Positions 32,999-44,215 are shown, counted from the stretch's first letter. The stretch is DNA of 64,000 bases from Charina bottae (GCA_023362775.1 JALMGJ010000029.1:3846768-3910767), one strand, 5' to 3'. Notes: generated from the sequence alone by a model not told the origin. Numbers and translations are program-made.

Positions 32999-33253
32999 TG
33001 CTGAGCCTCGGAATTAAGCTCTAGATCTTTATTGTTCTACCTTATTCAGAATCTTGCCAAACTAAGCTACACTAAGCAGTTCTCTGGGGAAAAACCCCAG
33101 GCACTCTAAGGCGGGTCCGGCCTGACCTTCTTGGATGGCTGCCCAAGGTCTTCTGTGCTACGAAAGCGCTTCTCACCCTGGAAAGTGCCCCCTCCTCCTT
33201 CCCCCGCAATCTCCATAACATCACCTTCTCCCTCAGAGACAGATTCCATCACA
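32999..33253 (-). mobile_element. Possible solo LTR
   Basis: On the minus strand the segment could run from TGTGATGGAATC to GAGGCTCAGCA, with AATAAAG (near 33035) about 35 bases before the end. It contrasts with its AT-rich surroundings. No target duplication was found, so the limits are guesses. Confidence 0.35.
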
Positions 33254-33429
33254 GAAACCACTGAAATATCAGGCAGTACAATCAAGTCTTCTATTTACTA
33301 TTTTAGAATAGGCTAGGGGAGTCTATTGATTAAAGCTCTACTTCTTTTTAACATATATTGTACATGCAAGATATTTAAAAATAGGAGAGAGCCCCAGGAA
33401 ATCCCAGAATGATTGACTAATCTAGAGGT

Positions 33430-33786
33430 TGATTTTTTAAAATTTTTATTTATTTATTTTTATCCCTCCTTTATTATTTTTATAAATAACTCAAGGCGGC
33501 GAACATACCTAACACTCCTTCCTCCTCCTGTTTTCCCCACAACAACAACCCTGTGAGGTGAGTTGGGCTGAGAGAGAGGGACTGACCCGAGGTCACCCAG
33601 CCGGCTTTCATGCCTAAGGCGGGACTAGAACTCTCAGTCTCCTGATTTGCCATTGGCTCCTTCCTAGGGCTGAGAGAGAGTGGCTGGCCCAAGTTCACCC
33701 AGCCGGCTTTCATGCCTAAGGCAGGACTAGAACTCAGTCTCCTGGTTTCTAGCCCAGTACCTTAACCACTAGACCAAACTAGCTCT
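33430..33786 (-). repeat. Chimeric double SINE (two heads of the GAGCTAGTTTGG family)
   Basis: From right to left on the minus strand: head GAGCTAGTTTGGTCTAGTGG with GAGTTCTAGTCCTG and TTAGGCATGAAAGCCGGCTG; then after AGGAAGGAGCCAATGGCAAA a second partial head (GAGAGTTCTAGTCCCG, TTAGGCATGAAAGCCGGCTG) whose body ends AACTCAAGGCGGCG-type (minus CGCCGCCTTGAGTTATTTAT) and a TAAATAAA tail. So a SINE with one kind of 3' body is fused to a second with a different LINE-like 3' end. Confidence 0.8.
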
Positions 33787-34230
33787 AATTCATCCTGGAA
33801 TAAGGATACAGCAAACCACTTCTACATTGTTGCCCAGAAAACTATCTATAGTGTCCATAAACCCACCAGCTGCTGAGCTCAACTCAAAGGAGCCCTTATA
33901 ATCCAACTTTTGGTGAGTTTTGCTAGGGCTGCATGCTTCTGTTTCTGTACATGGGAGCATCAATTTCCACCACAGATGACAATCCTCTGTTCCATACCTC
34001 TCCCATTCCAGTGGGTCCTCCAATTACTGACAGCAGGAACAAAGATGTTAAAATAATTATGGAACAATTACCAAAATTAAGTGTCTGGTATGTGCCTAAA
34101 TTAGTAGATGATGAAGGGAATAATGTCTGAGTCTCAGGTAGAACGATGGTGATTCTAAGGCAGCCATGGATCTGCAAAACAAAAACAAGTCTAAATAATC
34201 TTTTTTTCACTGGGGGAAAGATCCAGTATT
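33787..34230. other. Unique intergenic DNA
   Basis: No repeat or gene recognised. Confidence 0.45.
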
Positions 34231-34242
34231 GCACATACTGTA

Positions 34243-34567
34243 AAGGTAAAGGTACCCCCCGCACATTTGTGCAGTCGTGTCCGACTCTAGGGGCCGGTGC
34301 TCATCTCCGTTTGTTAGCCAAAGAGCCAGCATTGTCTGAAGACGCTTCCACGGTCATGTGGCCGCATGACACGCGCGGAACGCTGTTACCTACCCACCGA
34401 AGTGGTACCTATTCATCTACTTGCATTTGCATGCTTTCGAATTGCTAGGTTGGCAAGAGCTGGAGCTAGTGCAGGAGCTCACTCTGCATGCAGGGCTAGG
34501 GATTTGAACCTCCGAACTTGCAATCTTCCGATCAACAAGCCTGGCGTCTTACCCGCTGAGCCACCAC
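34243..34567 (-). repeat. tRNA-derived SINE, ACCTTT-tail family, full length
   Basis: Minus-strand copy, subfamily with GCATGCAGAGTGAGC and CACTAGCTCC. GCACATACTGTA at 34231-34242 and 34568-34579 is a 12-bp target duplication. Confidence 0.95.
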
Positions 34568-34579
34568 GCACATACTGTA

Positions 34580-34985
34580 CACCTGTCTAATAAATGTGCC
34601 AAGATGTATTTTGCATGGTGATTTTCCCAAGTAAAAGAGAGATCGCTAGGGTTCTTATTGCTATCAAAATATGTTTCCCAGGCAGCAACATATGTTGTTT
34701 TGCAAGTGTGAATGAAAGACATGAAAAAGTATTTTCCTATTTCTGGGGACCAGGTCAGGGTTAAAATTGGGAAGCTTCCTTTTTTAATCAGGTTAGATTA
34801 CTTATTCTTATACTTATTTTTAATCAGGTTAGAATACTTATTATTAATCAGATCACAAAAACAATTCTGTTTGCCAGATTTTGGAAGCTGCATGCTTGAA
34901 GTGAAGTCATCAGTAACATATTCAGAATAATACCTGAATACAATGGTCCAAGTCTTATTTTAGGAATCACAAGAGAGGATGCATG
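34580..34985. other. Unique intergenic DNA
   Basis: Short local repetition of AATCAGGTTAGA..ACTTATT at 34783-34850. No gene recognised. Confidence 0.45.
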
Positions 34986-34987
34986 TG

Positions 34988-35205
34988 TGTTTGTGCCTTT
35001 GTGTAAGTGTGGACTCCTGGTAACTACCTGGACAAGTCCCTGTATTGTTCTTGGCAAGGTTTTTCATAAGTGGTTTGCCATTGCCTCCTTCTGAGGGCTG
35101 ACTGGCCCAAGGTCACCTGGCTGGCTTTGTGCGTAAGGCGGGACTAGAACTCTCAGTCTCCCGGTTTCTAGCCCGGTGCCTTAACCGCTACACCAGACTG
35201 CCTCT
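34988..35205 (-). repeat. tRNA-derived SINE (GAGGCAGTCTGGTGTAGCGG family)
   Basis: A well-preserved minus-strand copy: head GAGGCAGTCTGGTGTAGCGG, B-box region GAGTTCTAGTCC, TTACGCACAAAGCCAGCC, GGTGACCTTGGGCCAGTC, then a body with GGCAATGGCAAACCACTTAT and TACCAGGAGTCCACACTTAC. Confidence 0.88.
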
Positions 35206-35454
35206 CTAGGAGTGGATGCAGACTGATGTTATTCATATGGTTTGCTTTATATGCTGCAAAAACAGTTCTGATATCATGTCAGTTATAAAACTAAGATCTC
35301 TTATTTTTTTTTACTACTTTTAAATCACTATTTTCTCTAATTTTGGTTGGGATTTTTAGAAGATATCAGTGGGTAATCTTACACCAGAGCAGGGGCTGAG
35401 ATTGTACATTTAAACCTTAATCAAATAAGTCAAGCATTAAGCATTAACAGCCTG

Positions 35455-35610
35455 TCTCCTGGAGTCATGGGGGCTCCATCACTGGAGGTTTTCACAGAAA
35501 GGTTGCACAGCCATTTGTCTCGAATGGTCTGAGGATTCATACCTTCAGTAGGAGGTTTAACTAGGAGACTTCCAAGGTGCCTTCCAACCCTATGATAAGC
35601 CCCTGATCAT
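35455..35610 (+). repeat. CR1-type LINE 3' end
   Basis: GGCTCCATCACTGGAGGTTT, then CACAGCCATTTGTCTCGAAT and GACTTCCAAGGTGCCTTCCA match the well-known CR1 3' region (CTTCACTGGAGG, GCCATTTGTCTGG, CCAAGGTCCCTTCCAAC). It ends just after CCTTCCAACCCTATGAT. Confidence 0.85.
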
Positions 35611-36023
35611 ATATTCAAAAACTTTGCAGTTGATGTGAAGAGTGTAGCAATCTTAACTCACAGTCTAATAGGACTGCGTAAAGCCCCAAAACTTCAACAC
35701 AAAGGTAATTCTATCAAACTGCACCTTCAAACTGAACTACCAGATCAATTCAATGTGTGGAATCAAAACCAAGGCCTCTGATTTGATTTGTGATTTAAGG
35801 GACCTTTACATCCTGCTCACACACTTCTTATCCATTCAAGAGATCAACTTGAATAAACCCTTCAAAGGGATTCAGTCCTTCAAACTGATTCACCCATTCC
35901 AACTGATTTGAACATCCCTACGGCGTAGTATGTACATGCCTGCTCATCACACCCTCACAGGGTTATGACCACACAGGATATTCAGGTCATGCCATTTTTT
36001 TTAACAGGATTCAGTTCATATCT
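35611..36023. other. Unique intergenic DNA
   Basis: No repeat or gene recognised. Confidence 0.45.
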
Positions 36024-36214
36024 CCAGTTGCTATAAAAAGGTAAAGGTTCCCCCCGCACATTTGTGCAGTCGTGTCCAACTTTAGGGGCCGGTGCTCATC
36101 TCCGTTTGTTAGCCGAAGAACCAGCGTTGTCCGAAGATGCTTCCACAGTCATGTGGCCGGCATGACGCATGCGGAACGCTGTTACCTACCCACCGAAGTG
36201 GTACCTATTAATCT

Positions 36215-37243
36215 TTAATAAACCTATTTATTTAAACCTATTAATATTCATCATTGGTGATCACTCGTAGCCGAGTAAGATTGTCTTCCAAAGGTAAAAT
36301 TTTAACAGTGGATCCGTAAGTGGCTATAAAGGCCAATTCTGGATCCGCACAACCTCCCACAATGAGGGCATAGGTTTCCCGGTGGGAGACGGTCATGATG
36401 AGGGTTTGCCTGACGTGCCTTCCTTTTAGCTCTTTTCTCCCTTTCGCCCTGTACTCGTGCTCGTGTCCGTATATTCCATGTTCCAAAATTGTGTACTCGT
36501 GTCCGTATATTCCATGTTCCAAAATTCATGTGTTTTTTACGACCGCTAGATGGTGACCCCACTGGTTGCGGTAATCCAGTCAGGGAGAAAATGAGGCAGA
36601 CTATGTTTAGGGCACCTTTTCTAGCCCCCTCCCCATATGGGGTGAGCAGAGTGGATCCTAAATAGGGCTGCTCAGTCGTGGATACAGCTGCCGAACTACT
36701 CAACTGCCTCGATCCTTGAGTCAGGGCGACTGAATCCATATCCACCGCCCATGTGCTGATCCATGACTAGGAGCTTCCGGATTTCACAGTCCTGCCCCCG
36801 TTGCCATTCGTCAATCGCCATGGGACTTTTGGTTGTTTTGGGTTTGGTGTGGTTGGAAGACGCCTGTGCGTGAATTTGTTTTATGTGTGGAGATCGGTGC
36901 ACAATGATCAGCACACAACCTTCACAGAAAAAGGCTCTAATCCAATGGCATGGATACCATGACGATTGGTGACCTTTTGTCTGCTGCAGCCTTCATCCGC
37001 CTTCGCAGCCGTTGTAACAATACACCTTGTTATCTTCCGCCTGTTCTGCCGTTGAGGAGTTTCTTGGATCGTTCTTTGTCTGGTTCCTCCCAGATTAATA
37101 ATCTTTAATAAACTCTCACTCGCTGGATCGTCACCTTGTTGTGGTGAGTGGGCTTGTGTGTTCTCAATGAACCCTGTGAGCGAAGCCGTCGGGAGTCATG
37201 TACTCCTGGTAGGGTCACCCATGGCGGTAAGGTCCAGATGATG
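36215..37243 (-). mobile_element. Internally deleted, 5'-rearranged APE-type LINE copy (1,029 bp)
   Basis: On the minus strand the insert has 5'-UTR-like sequence, a FGTWNIRT endonuclease start (present twice through a local duplication, around 36535-36445), then directly a C-terminal zinc-finger region (CPHCGRLCGSRIGLYSHLRI near 36370-36310) and a 3' end TTACTCGGCTACGAGTGATC..AATGATGAAT with an AATAGGTTTAAATAAA tail. Almost all of the endonuclease and the whole reverse transcriptase are missing. At the other end, 37109-37243 is oriented the opposite way: TCGTCACCTTGTTGTGGTG..GGTAGGGTCACCCATGG resembles the 5' start of LINEs of this type. Confidence 0.75.
36302..36745 (-). pseudogene. Fused remnant of LINE endonuclease start and C-terminal zinc finger
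   Basis: A 147-codon frame with FGTWNIRT at about residues 72-79 and again at about 86-93, then a basic linker and CPHCGRLCGSRIGLYSHLRI near the C-terminus (C-x2-C and H-x3-H spacing). GTWN is the first conserved block of the APE endonuclease of non-LTR retrotransposons, and a C2H2 finger of this form closes the ORF of several such elements. The central enzymatic parts are deleted, so it cannot act as a transposition protein. The upstream third of the frame is 5'-UTR-like and the start codon is uncertain. Confidence 0.65.
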
Positions 37244-37552
37244 ACCTATTAATCTACTTGCATTTGCATGCTTTCAGATTGCTAGGTTGGCAACAGCTGG
37301 AGCTAGTGCGGGAGCTCACTCTGCATGCAGGGCTAGGGATTCGAACCTCCGAACTTGCGATCTTCCGATCAACAAGCCTGGCGTCTTACCCGCTGAGCCA
37401 CCACACCCCAGTTGCTATAATGATCAACTAATAAGAAATCAATAACAAAGAATTCATGCATCCATAATTCTGTGCATGGGGGCATGAATTCTTCATTATT
37501 CTACCAGGTTACAAAGGTATTAAATAACCTTTGTTACTTATAGAATCATGTT

Positions 37553-37750
37553 TGAGAGTTGGAATGGTACAGTGGTTAGTGTGTTGGATTTAGACTGTGG
37601 ATATCAACGTTCAAATCTTAATAGTGGCATGGAGCTCACTACTTCTTAGTCATTATTCTTCAGGTCAATCTCCTCACAATGGTCTTCTTGTGCAGGTAAA
37701 AATCAAGGTGATTCAATTCTACCTTGAGCCCCTTAGAAGGAAGGCAGATA
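37553..37750 (+). repeat. Old tRNA-derived SINE (GGTACAGTGGTTAGTGTGTTGGA type)
   Basis: GGAATGGTACAGTGGTTAGT with GTGTTGGATTTAGACTG and the B-box region GTTCAAATCTTA, then GGAGCTCACT and a LINE-like end ACCTTGAGCCCCTTAG..GAAGGCAGATATTTA. Diverged from the younger families; no target duplication seen. Confidence 0.7.
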
Positions 37751-37864
37751 TTTATATTAGGGCTGTATAGTAGTCTGATTTGATGAAGCTTGAAGCACAC
37801 CCCCTTTCAAAGCTTCATATCTCAGCATATCTAAAGGATTATCAAACAGAGGATGGAGTAGACT

Positions 37865-38060
37865 TGTTCTCCTGGGCAGTTTCTTGGCAACAACACAGAA
37901 GTGGTTTGCCGTGGCCTTCTTCCAGGATGCTTCTCAACTTCCTAGTCTAGCCTATACCACCTGAGATCCCCTGGTGGCCTCCCATTCAAGCAACAGGCAG
38001 GCTCAGCTTGGCTTCTGAGCCCAGCCGGTATCAGCCAGGTGCTCCCTCAACCTGCCTATA
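37865..38060 (-). repeat. Possible 5S-rRNA-related SINE fragment
   Basis: GGTGGCCTCCCATTCAAGC, then CAGGCTCAGCTTGGCTTCTG resembles the reverse complement of the 5S rRNA internal region (GCTTAGCTTCCGAGATC, TACTTGGATGGGAGACC). GAAGTGGTTTGCCGTGGCCT before it is the usual neighbour in SINEs of this type. Heavily diverged; not a 5S gene. Confidence 0.5.
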
Positions 38061-39708
38061 ACAAACACCCTTACAGGCAGAAGGCCCTGCCTAAAACAAT
38101 TAGAAGTTCAGAATGAGGGAGTTCTGCAAATCATGATGCCAGAAAGCTAGTGGGGTCCTGCTACCTCATGTGGCTCTCCAAATCCCACTGGGTGGCCTAC
38201 AGAGCCTTTTCAGACTATGACTGTGAAAACCAAAGGCACCCTCCTGAAATGGAAACAATGAAAACTATAATGTAAATTCTGAGCAGGCACCTCATCATCC
38301 CAAACTTGGTCCACAAAGGGCTCCATCTCCCCCATTTGGCCCATCAGCCCTTCCAAAAGAATTAAATGAGCCCCTTTCCCAACCCAAATTCGTCTCTTCT
38401 GCTGTTCTGAAATTCAAGAAGAGAGTTCTCTTTCGTCAAGGGGCTTGGCTGATTAACTAGCCAGCACGTCCTCCTGTAAACAGAGGCAATGACAAACGAA
38501 ACAAAACAAAACAAAAAAACAAGTGAAATGGTGTCTGAGCAGCAAAACTCTTGGCTCGCTCTCTGCAGCATCTGGCACCCAAATGCCTCCCAAGTAGGTT
38601 TGGCTGTTGAAGTGAAATAATTGGGAAATATACTTAGGACCTCTGCAGTGTAAATCTCTTGTTCACTTGTACTAAAATAACTAATCCTTTTATAATCATA
38701 AATGTCCCTTTGTGTTTTAAGTGTTGCTCATTTTACTTCATTTGCTCCAGTGCCCAGAAGGTATGTTCTTTATTTGATTTTGGCAGTTTGGTCATCTTTC
38801 CTAGTGGCTGCAGAAAGAATAACACGAAGAGACCAGGGTTTGGCAGACAGTTGGACTTTCTGAGAAAGGATTTATTTCAGGTCTCAAACATTCCGCTTTC
38901 CTGCTTTTCTTTAAGCCTATATTTTAAGACTCCATCCATCAGCAAGAATGTGCAGTCTACATTAGGGATAATTTGTTAATAAGTTCCTTTCAAGCAAGAC
39001 CATGAGCCATCTCTATGTCAACAATAGACGTAGTGAGAAGATGCAAGTTTAGCGAGTTTTGGCTTTGTTCTTACTCACTGCAGTGTTTCTGTTTACAGCC
39101 CCAGCAGGCTGTCCAAATCACATGATCTCCAGGCTCAAGGATCACATGACATTTGGAGACTTGCTCAAGGCCATCTGGGGAATCTTGCAGCTGAGTGAAT
39201 CTGGATTTCCTACATTCAAGCCCCTTTGTGAGCAATCAGAAATTACATTTTGGGGAAACCTAAGTTTCCTTGGCATGAAGATCCATAAAAATGAAGATTT
39301 TCCAAAAGATAATTTGCCGGTTTGAGAAGTGAGGGCTTTTCTTTCAAGCTAATTAGTGTGAAAATGGCATGCAGTTCATAGAGTCTTGAAATATTTCCTG
39401 GCTTAAAAATTGCATACAAATCTGTGTACTTTTGGAAAATTGCATACCGAAATACCTATTTTATTTTTATTATTATTTATTCAATATATGTCCTGATTTT
39501 TTTTAATCCAGAGATCCCTTCTCTTTTGAGAAGTGCTTACAACATGTACATACTTGAAAAAAGTGTGTTTATTTGTAACATTACTTACCAAAATGTCTAC
39601 ATTAGAAAAAAGTGTGTACAGTATGTAAGGAACAGGTATATATGAAGACATATGCAGAATCTCTTGCAATTGTGTACATTTCAGAATGATGTGAAACTTG
39701 GATTGAGT
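38061..39708. other. Unique intergenic DNA
   Basis: No gene recognised. A short AAACAAAACAAAAC run is at 38499-38521. Imperfect internal repetition of ACTTACCAAAATG / TACATTAGAAAAAAGTGTG type sequence occurs at 39420-39640 and again near 40055-40220. Confidence 0.45.
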
Positions 39709-39716
39709 AACCTAAT

Positions 39717-39998
39717 CAGGCCCACAACTAGGGTCTGTGTCACCCAGGGCAAGCATGGATTCTGTGCCCCCCCCCCATGGATCCCGCTCCCCTCCCCCTC
39801 CCGGCCGGCCTGTCTCCATGCTGCCCTGCAGCCAATCACCGCCAGCGGGGGCGGTCCCCCACCATTGCATGCTGCGACCTAAATCAGCGATCGTGCCAGG
39901 AAACCGTATACAAATACTATTTTTTCATTTTGGCGCCCCTCCAAGCGTGGCGCCCGGGGCACATGCCCCGCTTGCCCACCCCTGTAGTTGCAGCCCTG
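39717..39998. mobile_element. hAT-type MITE, 282 bp
   Basis: Ends CAGGCCCACAACTAGGG and, inverted, CAGGGCTGCAACTACAGGGG. AACCTAAT (39709-39716) and GACCTAAT (39999-40006) are an 8-bp target duplication with one mismatch, the hAT size. The interior is GC-rich, with GGCGCCC and GGGGCACATGCCCCGC. A relative begins at 19491 in the opposite orientation. No transposase. Confidence 0.82.
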
Positions 39999-40006
39999 GA
40001 CCTAAT

Positions 40007-42990
40007 GATTTAACATTTGGAGAAAGCATACATAGTTGCTTTGGGAGCATTGCTTACCCAAATGCCTGTATTAGAAAAAGTTATGTACCTTAGAAAACAA
40101 ATGTAACATTTGTTGCATGTGCTAAATTACAGAAATATGCAAACTTTTGACTGAACAGCCTAAGGATGCAATATTTAAAGTTTGGAAAAAGTGAATATAT
40201 TTAAAGCATTGTTTACCAAAATATATAAGGGAGAATTACATACGGTAATGAAAAAAAAATGTAGGCACTCTTGCATTTTTTTTTCTAAATTATAGAATGA
40301 TTGGAGCTTGGATTGAATGGGCTAACAATTTAACTCCCATTAAGTATCATGCCATTCCATGGTACTGGCATGGACCAGATAAAAACTGAGCCATATAGTC
40401 TCTCATTACAAGATAGGATTATACCAAGTTGGAAGGAGAGGGCAGAGCTTATCTATCTTCCTGCAGGGGTGTGTGAGTGATGTCTTTTTAAGCAAGCCCA
40501 AATAAACTTGAAGTAGGTATCTAAGATAGGCCAGATGATTCATGTATTGTTATGAGAGAGGTTTGGAGGCTACTCAATTGGGCAGCTTTTGAAAGTTCAG
40601 AGTATGAGAGAGTCCTGATGGCCTTAGTTACACAAATAGGCTTCAGCAATCCTAGATTACAGGCACAGACTCTTTCAAAAGATGAATGGTTGTAAAGCAC
40701 ATTGTTAAGCCTCTGTTTGAACACTTCTGTTGGAAGACATGTGTAATTGATACCAGCAGAAGAGAGGACTATCATCAAAAGGAGCACCCATTTGGGACTT
40801 ACTTTAAAGTTATCTTTAAGCTATTTTGTTCAGTTCATGCATTGTGGGTGGGTGAGGAGTGAATTACAAGCATAATTGATGGATTGTGTATAACAGCTAT
40901 TCTTCTTCCAAAATAAACCAGTCAATATAGATAATAAAGTTAAATCTTTTTGTCAGCTTTCTTTATTTTTAAGGTATAACCACTCTTGACATATCATGTA
41001 GATCTAGTTGTTATTGGACTTGGATCCAGACTAAGTTCGACACACTTTATTTCCTTTCATTTCCTTGGAAAATGTTAATCATCATTAAGCTGTCATGCTT
41101 GATTCTCAATACGATGATAGGATGATTAACTTAACTTGCATCCAGCTCTTTCTCTGAATTTGGAACACTTGCTCTCCTCATAACAAAGTGGTACTCTCAA
41201 ACGTTTCATCTGACCTGCCAAATGGAATAAAGTTTTAGGCATTTGTGGAATTTGATAGTCAACGGGAGATTCAGAGATTCTGATTTCCGAATGGAGATTT
41301 TGATTCGGCCCCATGTTGAATCAGGGGGAGATTCTGAATCTGTATTTTCTCCTATTAATCAAAATAGTGTGTATCCACCCTCAATATACTATCTCTGTTA
41401 TCTGGATGAATATTACAAGCTATTACAGCTCAGGTACATTTGCTATTGCTTCAGAAAACCCATCAGGCTTTCACAATCCTGTTATTATACCCTATAACAA
41501 TAAAGTAGAATTCCAGTAATTCATGGGGTGTCTATTTCCTGTCCTGGCTTACCTTGAAGAGCTTACACCCCCCACCCCCCAGTTATTCTTTTATTTTTAA
41601 AATGTTACATTTCTAAAGGCAAGCATTGTTTAAAGTGATTGTCCTTTCTTGAAGCACACCTCATCTTTTTGTACTATCTACAAAGATAGAATTCCACACG
41701 TCCAGAGTTATATTTAAACACTTTCACATTAATTACACTGTAAACCTTTTGCAGTATGTGACTTCGTTATTTTCATAAGCTCTGGTACTGCTGAATGTGT
41801 TATTCTTTTTCTAAAGCCCTGAGAATGCCAGCTGGCAGGTCAGAAGGTATCAATGAAATTATGAAATTACTATTAAGCCCTGGAAATGGATGTCTTCCAT
41901 CTTTCTGGATCAATCCATCTACATTTAGGGTTGGGTGCAGTTTAAACAGGCTGAACAAGCTTTCCATCCATCTCTTTCCCCTGCTCTCAGACAGAATTAC
42001 AAGCAACGTGCCACATCTTTTCATTGGCAACCAACAGATATGTTATGGGAAAGTAATGAAAACCTTGCTGTAAATAATAAAGTATGCTACAGACAAGCTT
42101 CTTATAAGCAAACAATTTTGCTCTTTTGGCTTTCTCTCTGGACCTTCTTTCTGTTGTTCCTAGATGCCAGCATGAGGCACTGAGAAAGAGAAAACGATGA
42201 CCAATAAACCCATCTGCCAATGTGAACTCGAGGGCACAATTGTCTTCCTCTTTTCCACAGAAGACTCACAAAATGCACACTCTGTGCCAAAGGAACGCCC
42301 CTTCTTTTTTTTGGAAGGATATCCCTCAGACTTCAAATATAAAAGCAGTCGAAACCAGATTTCATGGACTTCGATTCCCACAGCCTTTTGATTGTCCCTA
42401 TAAAACTTGGCATGCTAAATAGACGATGTGTGTGGGTTTTCCTTTAAAGACAACCTTTTTTTTCTCTGTTTGATTTAGAAAGAAAGTTTTTTTTTCTTCC
42501 AAGAAGGTGTAACTGAACAACTTTCAGATCAGTTCTCAACCATATCAGGAAAGGCCGTTCATGCTTGCTTGCTTGCTTTTTTTTTCTTTCTTTTTGTTCT
42601 TGTCTATAACTCTTACACTCCAACCTCTATTTGACAAGATGAGAAAGAGAAACAGCATTTGAGTTGAATCTGCAACAGCGATGAAAGCAGAAGTGGGCTT
42701 GTAAATTATAAGTTCATTTGTGAGAAATAACTATCTCAGAGCCATCAAAGCCGGATCAAGTTAAACTTTTAATCCAAATACATTTCTTTCCCATTTGAAA
42801 TTGGCACCATCTGAAAGCAACATCCATTAATGGGAAGATACAGCTGAACTTTTCAAAGTGGGAGGTCTCATGCCTACCCCTTTGGTTGAAATCCATCAAG
42901 TGCTTTTCCAGCTATTAGGCTTTCTGATTGCAATGCTGGTGCAGTCAGAAATTGTTCCTGCATACTGACTATGATGGGACATTGAGATGC
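40007..42990. other. Long stretch of unique DNA
   Basis: No recognisable repeat or coding sequence over 3 kb; a C run and (GCTT)3 at 42563-42577 are the only local patterns. Frames of 60-92 codons at 41.2-42.4 kb occur on both strands and lack conserved features. Confidence 0.45.
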
Positions 42991-42999
42991 ATCATTAAA

Positions 43000-43210
43000 T
43001 GCTTGTTTGTTTGTTTGTTTTCTATAATGATTTTATTCCTAGCAATTCAAGACAGTGTACATGGAAGCCTCTCCTTTTGTCCCCACAACAATCTTATAAT
43101 ACAGGTCTGGCCCAGAGTTACCCAGTAAGTTCTGTGGTCAAGAGGGGATTTGAACCTAGCTCACCCAATGCAAGTCTAGCATTTTCATTGGTACCACATG
43201 CTGGTTCTCT
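43000..43210 (-). repeat. Old tRNA-derived SINE with LINE-like tail
   Basis: Minus strand: GAGAACCAGCATGTGGTACC..AATGCTAGACTTGC, B-box region GGTTCAAATCCCC, then GGGTAACTCTGGGCCAGAC and TTGTTGTGGGGACAAAAGG, ending in an AAACA run. Typical architecture, but diverged. Confidence 0.7.
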
Positions 43211-43945
43211 TCCTTCACTCTTGTAGCCTCTCCAAATTTTAAGCAAATGTTGAAAGCTTGAATTGACATTCCCCTCTTCATCAGTGCTGGAGAAATACTA
43301 CATCAATATTTTTGCAGACATGCTGTCTGGGTCTCTGGGTCTGTCTCAGTCATAAAATCAGCAATGTTGCTATTTCAGGGTTCTGATTTGGACTACTTTG
43401 GAGAAGGCCCACTTTGATGCAGACAGATCTTTGCCTTGGATTCCCTCAAGCCCTGAACTCAGCATTCATCCAAATATAACGCAGTTCCCTTGTGGATCAA
43501 TGGGCTTTTTTTGAAGGCAACAGATAAAAACGTACAAATTCATAGTACCAAATAAATATAACAAGCAAATGACAGTTTCCGGCAAGGTGAGAAAGCTGCA
43601 TCAAAATAACAATAAAGAGACACGAAAAATGAAACAGTCATGTTTTCATCCCTTCTAATAATTGTGTGAGAAACTCTCCTCTTAATAAATCAATTTTACT
43701 GTACCAAAGGCTATAATTGTAACCTTTTAATAAAGGCACCACAGGTGTTTCTTTCTCGAGTACATATGCCTTAAATTAATGTCTTCAGGCTAAAGTGAAC
43801 ACCCACCTTCCACTCAAAAAAGGAAGGGGTACTTCCACAACTATAAATCCAAAAAGGCACTTATACTTAAAATTGAGGGGAAGATCTTTACAATTACACA
43901 ATGGAATCAGTCTGGTACAAATCTGACTGCTGGTAACTTAATTCT
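43211..43945. other. Unique intergenic DNA
   Basis: No repeat or gene recognised. Confidence 0.45.
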
Positions 43946-44215
43946 ACTCTGCACTCTGGAACATCATCCCACCCTCACGATTTGAACAGCCCCCACTTTT
44001 CCAGCCTTTAAAAGAGCATTAAAAACATGGCCCTTTCTACAGATTATGATTGGTGACTGGAGAGCCTTTTGCCTGTTTTTATTTCTGTGGATGGTGGAGA
44101 GAATTGGCTGTTCTTCCCTCCAGGTGACACTGTCTTTGGGGTTTTTTGTTTGCCTTTTTGCTGTTTTTATATGTTAAGCTGCCCAGCCTAGAAATGGATT
44201 TCCTGCCATTTGCAG
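43945..44215 (+). repeat. L2/CR1-type LINE C-terminus and 3' end, degenerate
   Basis: CTCTGGAACATCATCCCACC corresponds to the LWN(I)(I)PP motif; further on, TTTAAAAGAGCATTAAAAAC and ATGGCCCTTT match the LKRALKTWPF region, and TTTTATATGTTAAGCTGCCC the 3' terminus. No frame is continuous. Confidence 0.65.

Larger units (their letters stand above)
36037..37407 (-). repeat. tRNA-derived SINE split by a LINE insertion
   Basis: The 3' half (tail, body) is at 36037-36214 and the 5' half (body, head with B box GGTTCGAATCC) at 37244-37407. CCAGTTGCTATAA at 36024-36036 and 37408-37420 is the 13-bp target duplication of the SINE. The two halves share ACCTATTAATCT (36203-36214 and 37244-37255), the duplication made by the inserted LINE, so the nesting order is certain. 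Confidence 0.93.

Noticed and set aside
37865..38060. 5S rRNA gene
   Set aside because: Only a diverged part of the internal region is recognisable, embedded in SINE-like sequence.
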